Source: Methylophilales bacterium (GTDB lineage: Bacteria; Pseudomonadota; Gammaproteobacteria; Burkholderiales; Methylophilaceae). From it: a stretch of 14,617 nucleotides of DNA. The DNA lies in NCBI GenBank assembly GCA_013205275.1, contig JABMNG010000178.1, positions 1-14,617 on the forward strand. The letters are read 5' to 3'. Positions 7,589 through 13,951 of the stretch are shown here, one piece after another (the first letter of the stretch is position 1; every line of letters begins with the position of its first letter). The notes beneath the pieces are model-generated. The model searched no databases, had not been told where the DNA came from, and was given only the letters and a program-made list of their open reading frames with translations. The position numbers and the translations under genes are program-made.

Positions 7589-8305
7589 ATGCGATCTTAC
7601 CAGCGCCAAAATAATGACCTTAGGCCAATTGAATTTCTCAGAAACTACACGAAACATGCTGAGGGCTCTGTATTAATTAAATGTGGTGACACTCATGTAC
7701 TCTGCAGCGCTAGCATCGAGGAGTCTGTGCCCTCATTTTTAAAAGGCAAAGGCCAGGGCTGGGTAACAGCAGAATACGGCATGTTACCGAGATCTACCTC
7801 ATCAAGGATGCAGAGAGAAGCCGCAAAAGGAAAACAGTCTGGCCGAACACAGGAAATCCAACGATTAATAGGCAGAAGCTTAAGAGCAATCATCGACCTT
7901 AAAAAATTAGGCGAGAGGACCATTCATATTGATTGCGATGTCATCCAGGCGGATGGCGGGACTAGAACAGCAAGTATTTCTGGAGCATACGTCGCTCTTT
8001 ATGATGCAATACAAACACTTATTAAGTCAAAGAAAATCATGTCCTCACCACTAATCGATTCAATTGCTGCGATTTCAGTAGGAATTAAGGGTGGTGAGGT
8101 TCTGCTCGACCTCGATTATGTTGAAGATTCGAGCTGTGACACCGACATGAATATTGTAATGACTGGCGAAGGAAAATTTGTAGAAATTCAAGGTACAGCA
8201 GAGGGTGTAGCTTTTTCAAGAAAAGAAATGGACAGCCTTATTGATATTGCAGCACTTGGCATCCAGGATATCACCCAAAAACAAAATGAAGCTATAAGTG
8301 GCTAA
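7589..8305 (+). CDS. rph: Ribonuclease PH
   Basis: Phosphate-dependent 3'-5' exoribonuclease that trims the 3' ends of tRNA precursors and other RNAs; active as a hexamer. It has 238 residues, identical in length to the intact E. coli protein and nearly collinear with it. Seen in sequence: [12 protein letters not shown] (18-29), [12 protein letters not shown] (59-70), the phosphate/RNA-binding Arg86 in [13 protein letters not shown] and Arg126 in [10 protein letters not shown], and the catalytic acidic pair Asp180 and Asp186 in [12 protein letters not shown] (177-188). All catalytic residues are therefore present, unlike the truncated rph of E. coli K-12. It is first in the plus-strand run, 6 bp before rdgB. 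Confidence 0.97.
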   Translation: MRSYQRQNNDLRPIEFLRNYTKHAEGSVLIKCGDTHVLCSASIEESVPSFLKGKGQGWVTAEYGMLPRSTSSRMQREAAKGKQSGRTQEIQRLIGRSLRAIIDLKKLGERTIHIDCDVIQADGGTRTASISGAYVALYDAIQTLIKSKKIMSSPLIDSIAAISVGIKGGEVLLDLDYVEDSSCDTDMNIVMTGEGKFVEIQGTAEGVAFSRKEMDSLIDIAALGIQDITQKQNEAISG

Positions 8306-8311
8306 AGTCAA

Positions 8312-8908
8312 ATGAATAAAATTGTTATCGCAACCAATAATATTAAAAAGTTAAATGAGATTCAGATGCTGCTTGGGGACTTTAATATACAGGCAATACC
8401 TCAATCAGACTTTAATATTGGCTCAAGCGAAGAGCCTTTTAATACATTCATCGAAAATGCATTAATTAAGGCAAGGTACGCCTCTGAAAAAACTAACCTT
8501 CCTGCCATTGCAGATGATTCTGGTCTCTGCGTAGATATTCTTGGTGGGGCCCCAGGAATTCACTCTGCTAGGTTCTCGGATGAGCCTTCTTCGGATGAAA
8601 AAAACAATCTTAAGTTACTCAAACTTCTAGATAACAAAAATAATCGAAGGGCTCATTATTATTGTGCCATGGTTTTTATTAGAAGTCCTGGGGATCCTCA
8701 ACCTATTATTGCAGAGGGTATCTGGCAAGGAGAAATATTAAAATCGCCACGAGGTAACAACGGCTTTGGTTATGACCCACTCTTTCTAGACTACAAAACA
8801 GACATGAGTGCTGCCGAACTATCTGCTGAACTTAAAAATAAAATCAGTCATCGGGGTCATGCTTTGCAAAAACTTAAACAAAAACTTAGAATAATTTATG
8901 ACCAATAA
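8312..8908 (+). CDS. rdgB: XTP/dITP diphosphatase (non-canonical purine NTPase) RdgB
   Basis: Hydrolyses dITP, dXTP, ITP and XTP to the monophosphates, which keeps deaminated purines out of DNA and RNA. It has 198 residues (E. coli 197) and aligns end to end. Landmarks are ATNNIKK with Lys13 (7-13); FIENALIKAR (46-55); the catalytic Asp68/Asp69 in IADDSGLCVD (66-75); LGGAPGIHSARFS (77-89); the purine-recognition GFGYDP (151-156); and SHRGHAL (179-185). It begins 6 bp after rph with only a weak AAGTGG upstream, so coupling to rph translation is likely. It overlaps the next small gene by 11 bp. Confidence 0.97.
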   Translation: MNKIVIATNNIKKLNEIQMLLGDFNIQAIPQSDFNIGSSEEPFNTFIENALIKARYASEKTNLPAIADDSGLCVDILGGAPGIHSARFSDEPSSDEKNNLKLLKLLDNKNNRRAHYYCAMVFIRSPGDPQPIIAEGIWQGEILKSPRGNNGFGYDPLFLDYKTDMSAAELSAELKNKISHRGHALQKLKQKLRIIYDQ

Positions 8909-9122
8909 AAATAAAAACTGGCCTAAGTGGAAAAGAGACGATCAAACGACTGTGTCGTGCACAGAAAAAATAAAAGTTATGTCTGAAAACTTTGATGAGT
9001 TAAAACAGCTAGCACAAGATGCTTTTGAAGATGGCCTACTGATGGAGGTCTCTGATAAGCAAATGCGCGAGACGCTGCATCAGGTCATAGATGATCTTCA
9101 AAATAAATTAATTAGCAAATAA
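8898..9122 (+). CDS. Small conserved protein of unknown function (rdgB-hemW spacer protein)
   Basis: I cannot assign a function. It has 74 residues: a basic N-terminus with two Trp (Trp8, Trp11), the stretch WKRDDQTTVSCTEKIKVM (11-28) with the only Cys (Cys21), then two probable helices (about 22-46 and 52-72) rich in Glu, Asp, Gln and Leu. From memory, similar short proteins with a W-K-R-x-D...SC-x-E-K-I-K-V pattern occur in other betaproteobacteria near rdgB/hemW; I could not check this. No signal peptide or membrane segment is visible, so it is probably cytosolic. The start at 8898 overlaps the end of rdgB by 11 bp. I prefer it to the later ATG at 8979-8981 because the distinctive motif lies upstream of that. 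It ends 5 bp before hemW, so it is probably cotranscribed with both. Real gene likely; function open. Confidence 0.8.
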   Translation: MTNKNKNWPKWKRDDQTTVSCTEKIKVMSENFDELKQLAQDAFEDGLLMEVSDKQMRETLHQVIDDLQNKLISK

Positions 9123-9127
9123 TAATT

Positions 9128-10300
9128 TTGCAAGATTCTTCCATTTCCGAATCCTTTTCTATTCTCCCGCTTTCAATTTATGTCCATATTCCATGGTGTG
9201 TCCATAAATGCCCCTATTGTGACTTTAATTCGCATGAGTTTAAGGGCAAGGACATTAAGCAAAATGAAGGGCTTTATACCCAAGCGCTTATTAAGCAAAT
9301 TGAAAACTATCAAAGCACTATTCAACGCCCCATACAATCTATTTTCTTTGGTGGTGGGACCCCAAGCTTATTCAGCCCCGAATCATTTAATAGTATTATT
9401 CAGGCCCTACAAAAATCTTTTGGTTTAGCTGACGACTGTGAAGTCACTATTGAAGCTAACCCAGGCACAGTCGATAAACAATACTTTTATGGATATCGTG
9501 ATATTGGAATTAATCGAATATCGATAGGGATTCAAAGCTTTAATGACAAGCACCTTAAAAAGCTTGAGCGAATACACAATCAAAATGAAGCCTATGAGGC
9601 AGCAATGCTTGCAACTCAATTATTCGATAAGGTCAATCTAGACTTGATGTTTGCTTTACCAAATCAAAGTTTATCTGAGCTTAATCAGGATATTGATGAG
9701 GCACTTAAAATTAATACATCTCATCTTTCATACTACCAGCTCACCTTAGAGCCAAATACTTACTTTTATAAACACCCCCCAAAGCTACCAGACCAGGATG
9801 AGAGTGCTGAATTTTTTGACCTCATTACTTCCAGACTGGGTGGTTCAAATTTCGAACACTACGAAACCTCTGCTTACGCTAAAAAAGGAAGTCGCTGCAT
9901 TCACAACCTTAATTATTGGACTTTTGGAGACTATTTAGGCATTGGCGCAGGAGCTCACAGTAAGATTACCCAGGAAGGAAGGGTCTCTCGGTTTAGTGCC
10001 TACAAAAATCCAAAACAGTACATCCAGGAAGCCAAAAACAATAGTTATATACAAGAAAAAACTGTAATCGTTCAACATGACCTCCCCTTTGAATTCATGA
10101 TGAACGCACTCCGCCTGAATGATGGGTTTCCCGTCAAATTATTTGAAGAAAGAACTGGTTTGCCAATTGAATTTATAGACAATGAACTCACATTAAGTAT
10201 CCAAAAAGGATTGATCGAGAGAAGTAATGGTAGGATTAAACCTACTTTACTCGGTCAAAATTTTCTCAATGATCTTTTACAAATTTTTTTAAGGAATTAA
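9128..10300 (+). CDS. hemW: Radical SAM haem chaperone HemW
   Basis: Radical SAM family protein related to coproporphyrinogen dehydrogenase HemN, but of the HemW type that binds and delivers haem to respiratory enzymes. It has 390 residues (E. coli about 378). The cluster motif is Cys24-x3-Cys28-x2-Cys31 followed by Phe33, the HemW pattern; HemN has a fourth Cys there. Then come GGGTPS (75-80), the SAM-binding region, and HNLNYW (259-264), matching the HN-x-x-YW segment of the HemW C-terminal half. The start must be TTG at 9128: a TAG closes the frame at 9113-9115, and there is no ATG or GTG before the cluster motif. No Shine-Dalgarno is visible, so translation may depend on ribosomes finishing the preceding gene 5 bp upstream. 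Older annotation would call it hemN-like oxygen-independent coproporphyrinogen oxidase; the Phe makes that unlikely. Confidence 0.93.
   Translation: MQDSSISESFSILPLSIYVHIPWCVHKCPYCDFNSHEFKGKDIKQNEGLYTQALIKQIENYQSTIQRPIQSIFFGGGTPSLFSPESFNSIIQALQKSFGLADDCEVTIEANPGTVDKQYFYGYRDIGINRISIGIQSFNDKHLKKLERIHNQNEAYEAAMLATQLFDKVNLDLMFALPNQSLSELNQDIDEALKINTSHLSYYQLTLEPNTYFYKHPPKLPDQDESAEFFDLITSRLGGSNFEHYETSAYAKKGSRCIHNLNYWTFGDYLGIGAGAHSKITQEGRVSRFSAYKNPKQYIQEAKNNSYIQEKTVIVQHDLPFEFMMNALRLNDGFPVKLFEERTGLPIEFIDNELTLSIQKGLIERSNGRIKPTLLGQNFLNDLLQIFLRN
10291..10295 (+). promoter_or_regulatory. Ribosome binding site of the DUF442-type gene
   Basis: AAGGA lies inside the last codons of hemW, 9 nt before the ATG at 10305. 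It supports that start and tight coexpression with hemW. Confidence 0.6.
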
Positions 10301-10304
10301 CTTT

Positions 10305-10709
10305 ATGAAACTCAATAAAATTATAGATAACTACGTTGTCTCTGATCAAATTCAGATTGAGGATGTAGCAGTCATTAAAAGTAATGGATTTAAAGTTATA
10401 TTTTGTAACCGCCCAGATGGGGAGGAGATTAACCAGGTCACGGTTAAAAGCATTCAAGAGCAGGCCAAGCAACTGGGTCTTAGCTTTATTCACCAACCAG
10501 TTATCGGTGGGCAAATCACCCAACAGGACATTGAGACTTTTAAGGCTCACTACGCCGCCTCAGAAAAACCTATTTTCGCTTATTGTAGAACTGGGACAAG
10601 ATCGAGTATGCTCTGGGCCTTGTCAGAGTCTTCCGAAAGGCCAACAGATGAGATTATTAACTTAACGGCAGCTGCAGGATACAACTTAAGCCATTTATTT
10701 AAAAAATAA
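10305..10709 (+). CDS. DUF442/TIGR01244 family phosphatase-like or sulfur-transfer protein
   Basis: Small cytosolic protein of 134 residues with a protein-tyrosine-phosphatase-like loop: CRTGTRS at 94-100, a C-x5-R signature, preceded by FAY rather than the classical His. FCNRPDGEE (33-41) and the Gly-Gly turn in HQPVIGGQIT (63-72) are also typical of the TIGR01244/DUF442 (beta-lactamase hydrolase-like) family, often found alone or fused to rhodanese or ETHE1-like domains in sulfide detoxification genes. No such neighbour is present here; instead it follows hemW by 4 bp with its own AAGGA. The intact Cys94 and Arg100 suggest a working thiol chemistry, but whether it handles persulfide, a phosphate ester or something else cannot be read from the sequence. 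It ends at the very base before the convergent argH ends. Confidence 0.85.
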   Translation: MKLNKIIDNYVVSDQIQIEDVAVIKSNGFKVIFCNRPDGEEINQVTVKSIQEQAKQLGLSFIHQPVIGGQITQQDIETFKAHYAASEKPIFAYCRTGTRSSMLWALSESSERPTDEIINLTAAAGYNLSHLFKK

Positions 10710-10714
10710 TTAAG
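10685..10714. terminator. Weak AT-rich hairpin at the convergent gene ends
   Basis: TTATTT (10695-10700) can pair with AAATAA (10704-10709), and outer CTTAA (10685-10689) with TTAAG (10710-10714), with a 5-nt bulge. It covers both stop codons. There are almost no G-C pairs, so it is at best a poor intrinsic terminator; I record it because no other candidate exists between the two converging genes. Confidence 0.2.
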
Positions 10715-12092
10715 CTAATTTCTGGTGGGCTTTTTTTAAGGCTGACTTAACTGATGTAAAAGACGTGCCACCAAAATGATTTCTAGATTGTACCGAACCT
10801 TTGAGAGTTAAACATTGAAAAATTGATTGTTCAATCAAAGGACTAAATTTTTGCAATGCTTTAAGCTCTAGTTCGGACAAATCACAACCTTGAGCAATAG
10901 CATATTTAACGGCTTTAGCCACCACACCATGAGCCTCTCTAAAAGGCATCCCTTTTTTAACCAGGTAGTCTGCTAAATCAGTAGCCGTAGAATATCCCTT
11001 AAAAGCTGCTGCCTCCATGGATTCCTTAGATACCGTTATTCCAGCAACCATCTCTGCATAAATATTCAACGTGTCTGAGATGGTATCAGCCACATCAAAA
11101 ATTGGTTCCTTGTCTTCTTGATTATCTTTATTGTATGCCAATGGTTGTCCTTTCATTAAGGTCAATAAAGCAACTAAATGGCCATTAACTCTTGCCACCT
11201 TACCTCGGACAAGCTCAGGAACATCTGGGTTTTTTTTCTGCGGCATAATGCTCGAGCCAGTACAAAATCCATCGGATATTTCAATAAATCCAAAGAACGG
11301 ACTAGACCACATAATGAGCTCTTCTGACCATCTTGAAAGATGGGTCATTAAAAGTGATGCCGAAAAATTAAATTCAATTAAGAAATCTCTATCGGATACC
11401 GCATCGATAGAGTTCGCCATAACGGAATCAAACTTTAACAATTTAGCTACATATGCCCTGTCAATCGGGTAAGAAGTGCCCGCCAATGCAGCAGCCCCCA
11501 ATGGCAACGTATTGATTCTTTTATATGAGTCTTGGAATCTCGCTTTATCTCTTTCTAACATCTCAAAATAGGCTAAAAGATGATGGGCGAAACTAATTGG
11601 TTGAGCAATTTGAAGGTGTGTAAGACCAGGCATGATGGTCATAACATGTTCACCTGCTAAGGTTAATGTAGCTCTTTGAAGCGTCTCAATCTGAGCAATG
11701 GTTTTATCGACTACCTCCCTTAACCACAGCCTCATGTCAGTGGCAACCTGGTCGTTTCTAGATCTACCAGTGTGAAGTTTTTTGCCCGGCTCGCCCACAA
11801 TATCAGTTAATCTTTTCTCAATATTAAGGTGTACGTCCTCTAAATCTATTGACCATTTAAATTTACCCGATTGAATTTCTTTCTGAATTTGATTTAACCC
11901 TTTGGCAATCGACTTGAAATCACTGGCCGATATAATCTTCTGCTTTTTTAACATCTCAGCGTGCGCTAAGGATCCCTCGATATCTACCATCGCAAGTCTT
12001 TGATCAAAAGTAACAGATGCGGTGAAACGTTTGACAATCTCACTTGTCGGCTCTGAGAATCTTTCTGACCATTTTTTTGAATTCTTTTTCAT
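10710..12092 (-). CDS. argH: Argininosuccinate lyase
   Basis: Cleaves argininosuccinate to arginine and fumarate, the last step of arginine synthesis; a tetramer of the fumarase/aspartase superfamily. It has 460 residues, the usual length. N-terminal [20 protein letters not shown] (8-27) and [15 protein letters not shown] (109-123) are conserved blocks. [10 protein letters not shown] (156-165) holds the catalytic His159. The superfamily signature [12 protein letters not shown] (279-290) supplies the catalytic Ser loop. It is transcribed alone, divergent from hemC and convergent with the DUF442-type gene with no spacer at all. No clear Shine-Dalgarno precedes the ATG. argH next to hemC is, to my knowledge, a common betaproteobacterial neighbourhood. 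Confidence 0.97.
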   Translation of the reverse strand: MKKNSKKWSERFSEPTSEIVKRFTASVTFDQRLAMVDIEGSLAHAEMLKKQKIISASDFKSIAKGLNQIQKEIQSGKFKWSIDLEDVHLNIEKRLTDIVGEPGKKLHTGRSRNDQVATDMRLWLREVVDKTIAQIETLQRATLTLAGEHVMTIMPGLTHLQIAQPISFAHHLLAYFEMLERDKARFQDSYKRINTLPLGAAALAGTSYPIDRAYVAKLLKFDSVMANSIDAVSDRDFLIEFNFSASLLMTHLSRWSEELIMWSSPFFGFIEISDGFCTGSSIMPQKKNPDVPELVRGKVARVNGHLVALLTLMKGQPLAYNKDNQEDKEPIFDVADTISDTLNIYAEMVAGITVSKESMEAAAFKGYSTATDLADYLVKKGMPFREAHGVVAKAVKYAIAQGCDLSELELKALQKFSPLIEQSIFQCLTLKGSVQSRNHFGGTSFTSVKSALKKAHQKLA

Positions 12093-12189
12093 TTCAATTT
12101 TTTATCAATTAATTTCTTGAATTATATCTGAAAACTTACCATCAGATGCGTAATGTCAGTATCAGCTCTGTGCTAAAATTAATTCCATT
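12093..12189. promoter_or_regulatory. Divergent argH / hemC promoter region
   Basis: A 97-bp gap between divergent start codons. A perfect TATAAT on the minus strand (12126 down to 12121) would serve argH with a leader of about 22 nt; no good -35 is found at 16-18 bp. The hemC candidate is listed separately. I see no clear ARG box or other operator, although a degenerate one could be missed by eye. Confidence 0.6.
12171..12179 (+). promoter_or_regulatory. Candidate extended -10 promoter of hemC, possibly leaderless
   Basis: TGCTAAAAT is an extended -10 (TG, one base, then TAAAAT at 12174-12179). No good -35 lies 16-18 bp upstream. The hemC ATG begins only 11 nt after the end of the -10, so transcription would start at about 12186-12190, at or within a few bases of the start codon. 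No Shine-Dalgarno is present in front of hemC, which fits a leaderless or nearly leaderless message. Confidence 0.5.
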
Positions 12190-13104
12190 ATGATAACCTC
12201 CCTTACGATTGCTTCTAGAGAAAGTCCTTTGGCCATGTGGCAGGCTGAGCATATTAAAAAAACTATTACTGCACTTTACCCCAACATCACGATCACTATT
12301 AAAGGTTTTAAAACCCAAGGGGACATTCTCTTAGACCAGTCCTTAGCAACCATTGGCGGAAAAGGCCTTTTTATAAAAGAACTTGAGCAGGCCTTATTGG
12401 CTAACCAAGCAGATTTAGCTGTCCACTCCATGAAAGATTTACCGATGGATATCCCTTTGGGGTTTAAACTAGCCGCTATTACTGAACGAGAAGATCCAAG
12501 GGACGCCTTTATTTCAAATAAGTATGATTCCTTAGAAAAATTGCCCTCTGACGGCGTTGTTGGAACCTCAAGCCTAAGACGTCAAAGTCAGATTCAGGCT
12601 CAGTTTCCAACCCTTCAAATTAAGCCTTTAAGGGGTAACATACAAACGCGGTTGAGAAAATTAGATGAGAATCAATATGACGCTATTATTTTAGCTGCAG
12701 CGGGCTTGATTAGGATGGGCTTGAGAGATCGTATTAGGCTCTGCATCGACCCTACAGTGAGCGTTCCCGCAGTGGGGCAAGGTGCTTTAGGCATCGAAAT
12801 CCTTGAAGGAAATTCTGAGCTTTTCAATTTATTGGCTCCCTTAAATGACGACAAAACCTCGCGTTGCGTCTTAGCCGAGCGGACTGTAAGCCGTTCACTG
12901 GCTGGTAGTTGTACAGTCCCCCTTGGTGCACATGCAATTATTAAAGGTAATGAGATTCATATGCATGGCTTTGTAGCAACTCCTGACGGACGCGAAATAA
13001 TTCATGCATCGACAAAGGGCTCGCTAGAAGTGCCAGAAATTGTGGGTAAAGCACTCAGTCAGCTCCTCATTGATCAAGGCGCGAAAAAAATTCTTGCATT
13101 ATGA
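12190..13104 (+). CDS. hemC: Hydroxymethylbilane synthase (porphobilinogen deaminase)
   Basis: Joins four porphobilinogen units into hydroxymethylbilane on a covalent dipyrromethane cofactor. It has 304 residues, matching the E. coli protein almost to the residue. Family blocks are IASRESPLAMWQA (7-19), TIGGKGLFIKELE (54-66), AVHSMKDLP (77-85) with catalytic Asp83, TEREDPRDAF (98-107), GTSSLRRQ (125-132), RGNIQTRL (148-155) and VPAVGQGALGIE (192-203). The cofactor cysteine is Cys241 in LAGSCTVPLG (E. coli Cys242). The start is fixed by alignment of MITSLTIASRESP to the family. It is followed by hemD with a 4-bp ATGA overlap. Confidence 0.97.
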   Translation: MITSLTIASRESPLAMWQAEHIKKTITALYPNITITIKGFKTQGDILLDQSLATIGGKGLFIKELEQALLANQADLAVHSMKDLPMDIPLGFKLAAITEREDPRDAFISNKYDSLEKLPSDGVVGTSSLRRQSQIQAQFPTLQIKPLRGNIQTRLRKLDENQYDAIILAAAGLIRMGLRDRIRLCIDPTVSVPAVGQGALGIEILEGNSELFNLLAPLNDDKTSRCVLAERTVSRSLAGSCTVPLGAHAIIKGNEIHMHGFVATPDGREIIHASTKGSLEVPEIVGKALSQLLIDQGAKKILAL

Positions 13105-13871
13105 ATGCGATAGAAAAAAAACTTTCGACTGCGTTAATTTTAACTCGGCCCGCTCACCAAAACAAACAACTCATTGAGGCTCTAAATGAGTCCTCGATTT
13201 CCCCCATTGATTACCCCTTTATAGAGATAGAGGCACTTGATGACTATGAATTATTCGATTCTATTATTCATCAACTTGATGCCTACCATTATCTAATCTT
13301 TATTAGCACCAATGCCGTCAAATTTTTTGCCGACCGAATGAATCAACTATCTTTAAATCTTCCTCAGAATATTATTTTGGCCAGCATCGGACAAACCACA
13401 AGAGATGCATTGCAACATACATTTAAACGCGAGGTCTCTTGCCCAGATGAAATATTTGATTCAGAGCACCTCCTTGCACATCCCATTTTTAATAATATTG
13501 AATCTAAAAATGTTTTAATTGTTCGGGGGGAGGGAGGTCGCGAGACCCTTAAAAGTGGTTTAGAGAAAAAAGGTTCAGCAGTAGCCTATGCTGAATGTTA
13601 CAAAAGAAATTTTTTACCTTTTGATTTAAAAAAACTGAAAGAGGTCACAAAAGGCTTCAAGAGCATTGCTTTTTTAATTACCAGCAATGAAAGCGCTGAT
13701 CATCTAATTTCTAAAATTAAGAATGAGGATAAAGATTGGTTGCAATACTGCTGCCTAATTGTTAATCACGAAAAACTTGAAAAAAAACTTGGGTTAATTT
13801 TCAAAAAAAAATTTGTTTCACCCCATATCAATGCACTAACAATAATTAATATTATTGAACAACTCGGCTAA
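13101..13871 (+). CDS. hemD: Uroporphyrinogen-III synthase
   Basis: Closes hydroxymethylbilane with inversion of ring D to give uroporphyrinogen III, the branch point to haem and corrinoids. It has 256 residues (E. coli 246). The family is poorly conserved, but the two-domain pattern is visible: LTRPAHQN (14-21), FISTNAV (67-73), the hinge-region VRGEGGRETL (141-150), AECYKRN (164-170) with Tyr167 in the place of the conserved active-site Tyr of the family, and ITSNES (193-198). Position directly after hemC with an ATGA overlap makes the assignment secure. In many betaproteobacteria hemX and hemY follow; here the run stops after hemD. Confidence 0.93.
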   Translation: MNAIEKKLSTALILTRPAHQNKQLIEALNESSISPIDYPFIEIEALDDYELFDSIIHQLDAYHYLIFISTNAVKFFADRMNQLSLNLPQNIILASIGQTTRDALQHTFKREVSCPDEIFDSEHLLAHPIFNNIESKNVLIVRGEGGRETLKSGLEKKGSAVAYAECYKRNFLPFDLKKLKEVTKGFKSIAFLITSNESADHLISKIKNEDKDWLQYCCLIVNHEKLEKKLGLIFKKKFVSPHINALTIINIIEQLG

Positions 13872-13875
13872 TTTT

Positions 13876-13893
13876 ATAGGCCTATGGGTCTAT
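13876..13893 (+). terminator. Candidate terminator hairpin after hemD
   Basis: ATAGGCC (13876-13882) pairs with GGTCTAT (13887-13893) through 7 bp including one G-U, around a TATG loop. Only three T follow before an A run, so as an intrinsic terminator it is weak. It lies 4 bp after the hemD stop in the 80-bp gap between convergent genes, which is the expected place. Confidence 0.4.
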
Positions 13894-13951
13894 TTAAAAA
13901 TGAACATCTTAAGAGCTAGGCACTGCAGGAATGAGCATTAAGAAAAATTAT

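Noticed and set aside
9128..10300. Oxygen-independent coproporphyrinogen dehydrogenase (HemN)
   Set aside because: The cluster motif has Phe33 where HemN has a fourth Cys, and an HN-x-x-YW segment is present, so HemW is the better call.
10384..10665. 93-codon plus-strand frame inside the DUF442-type gene, and the 94-codon frame antisense to it (10266-10550)
   Set aside because: Both overlap a gene with a clear active-site motif and its own ribosome binding site; neither shows family features.
11131..11472. 113-codon plus-strand frame antisense to argH
   Set aside because: It covers the conserved argH signature region, whose constraint explains the absence of stops.
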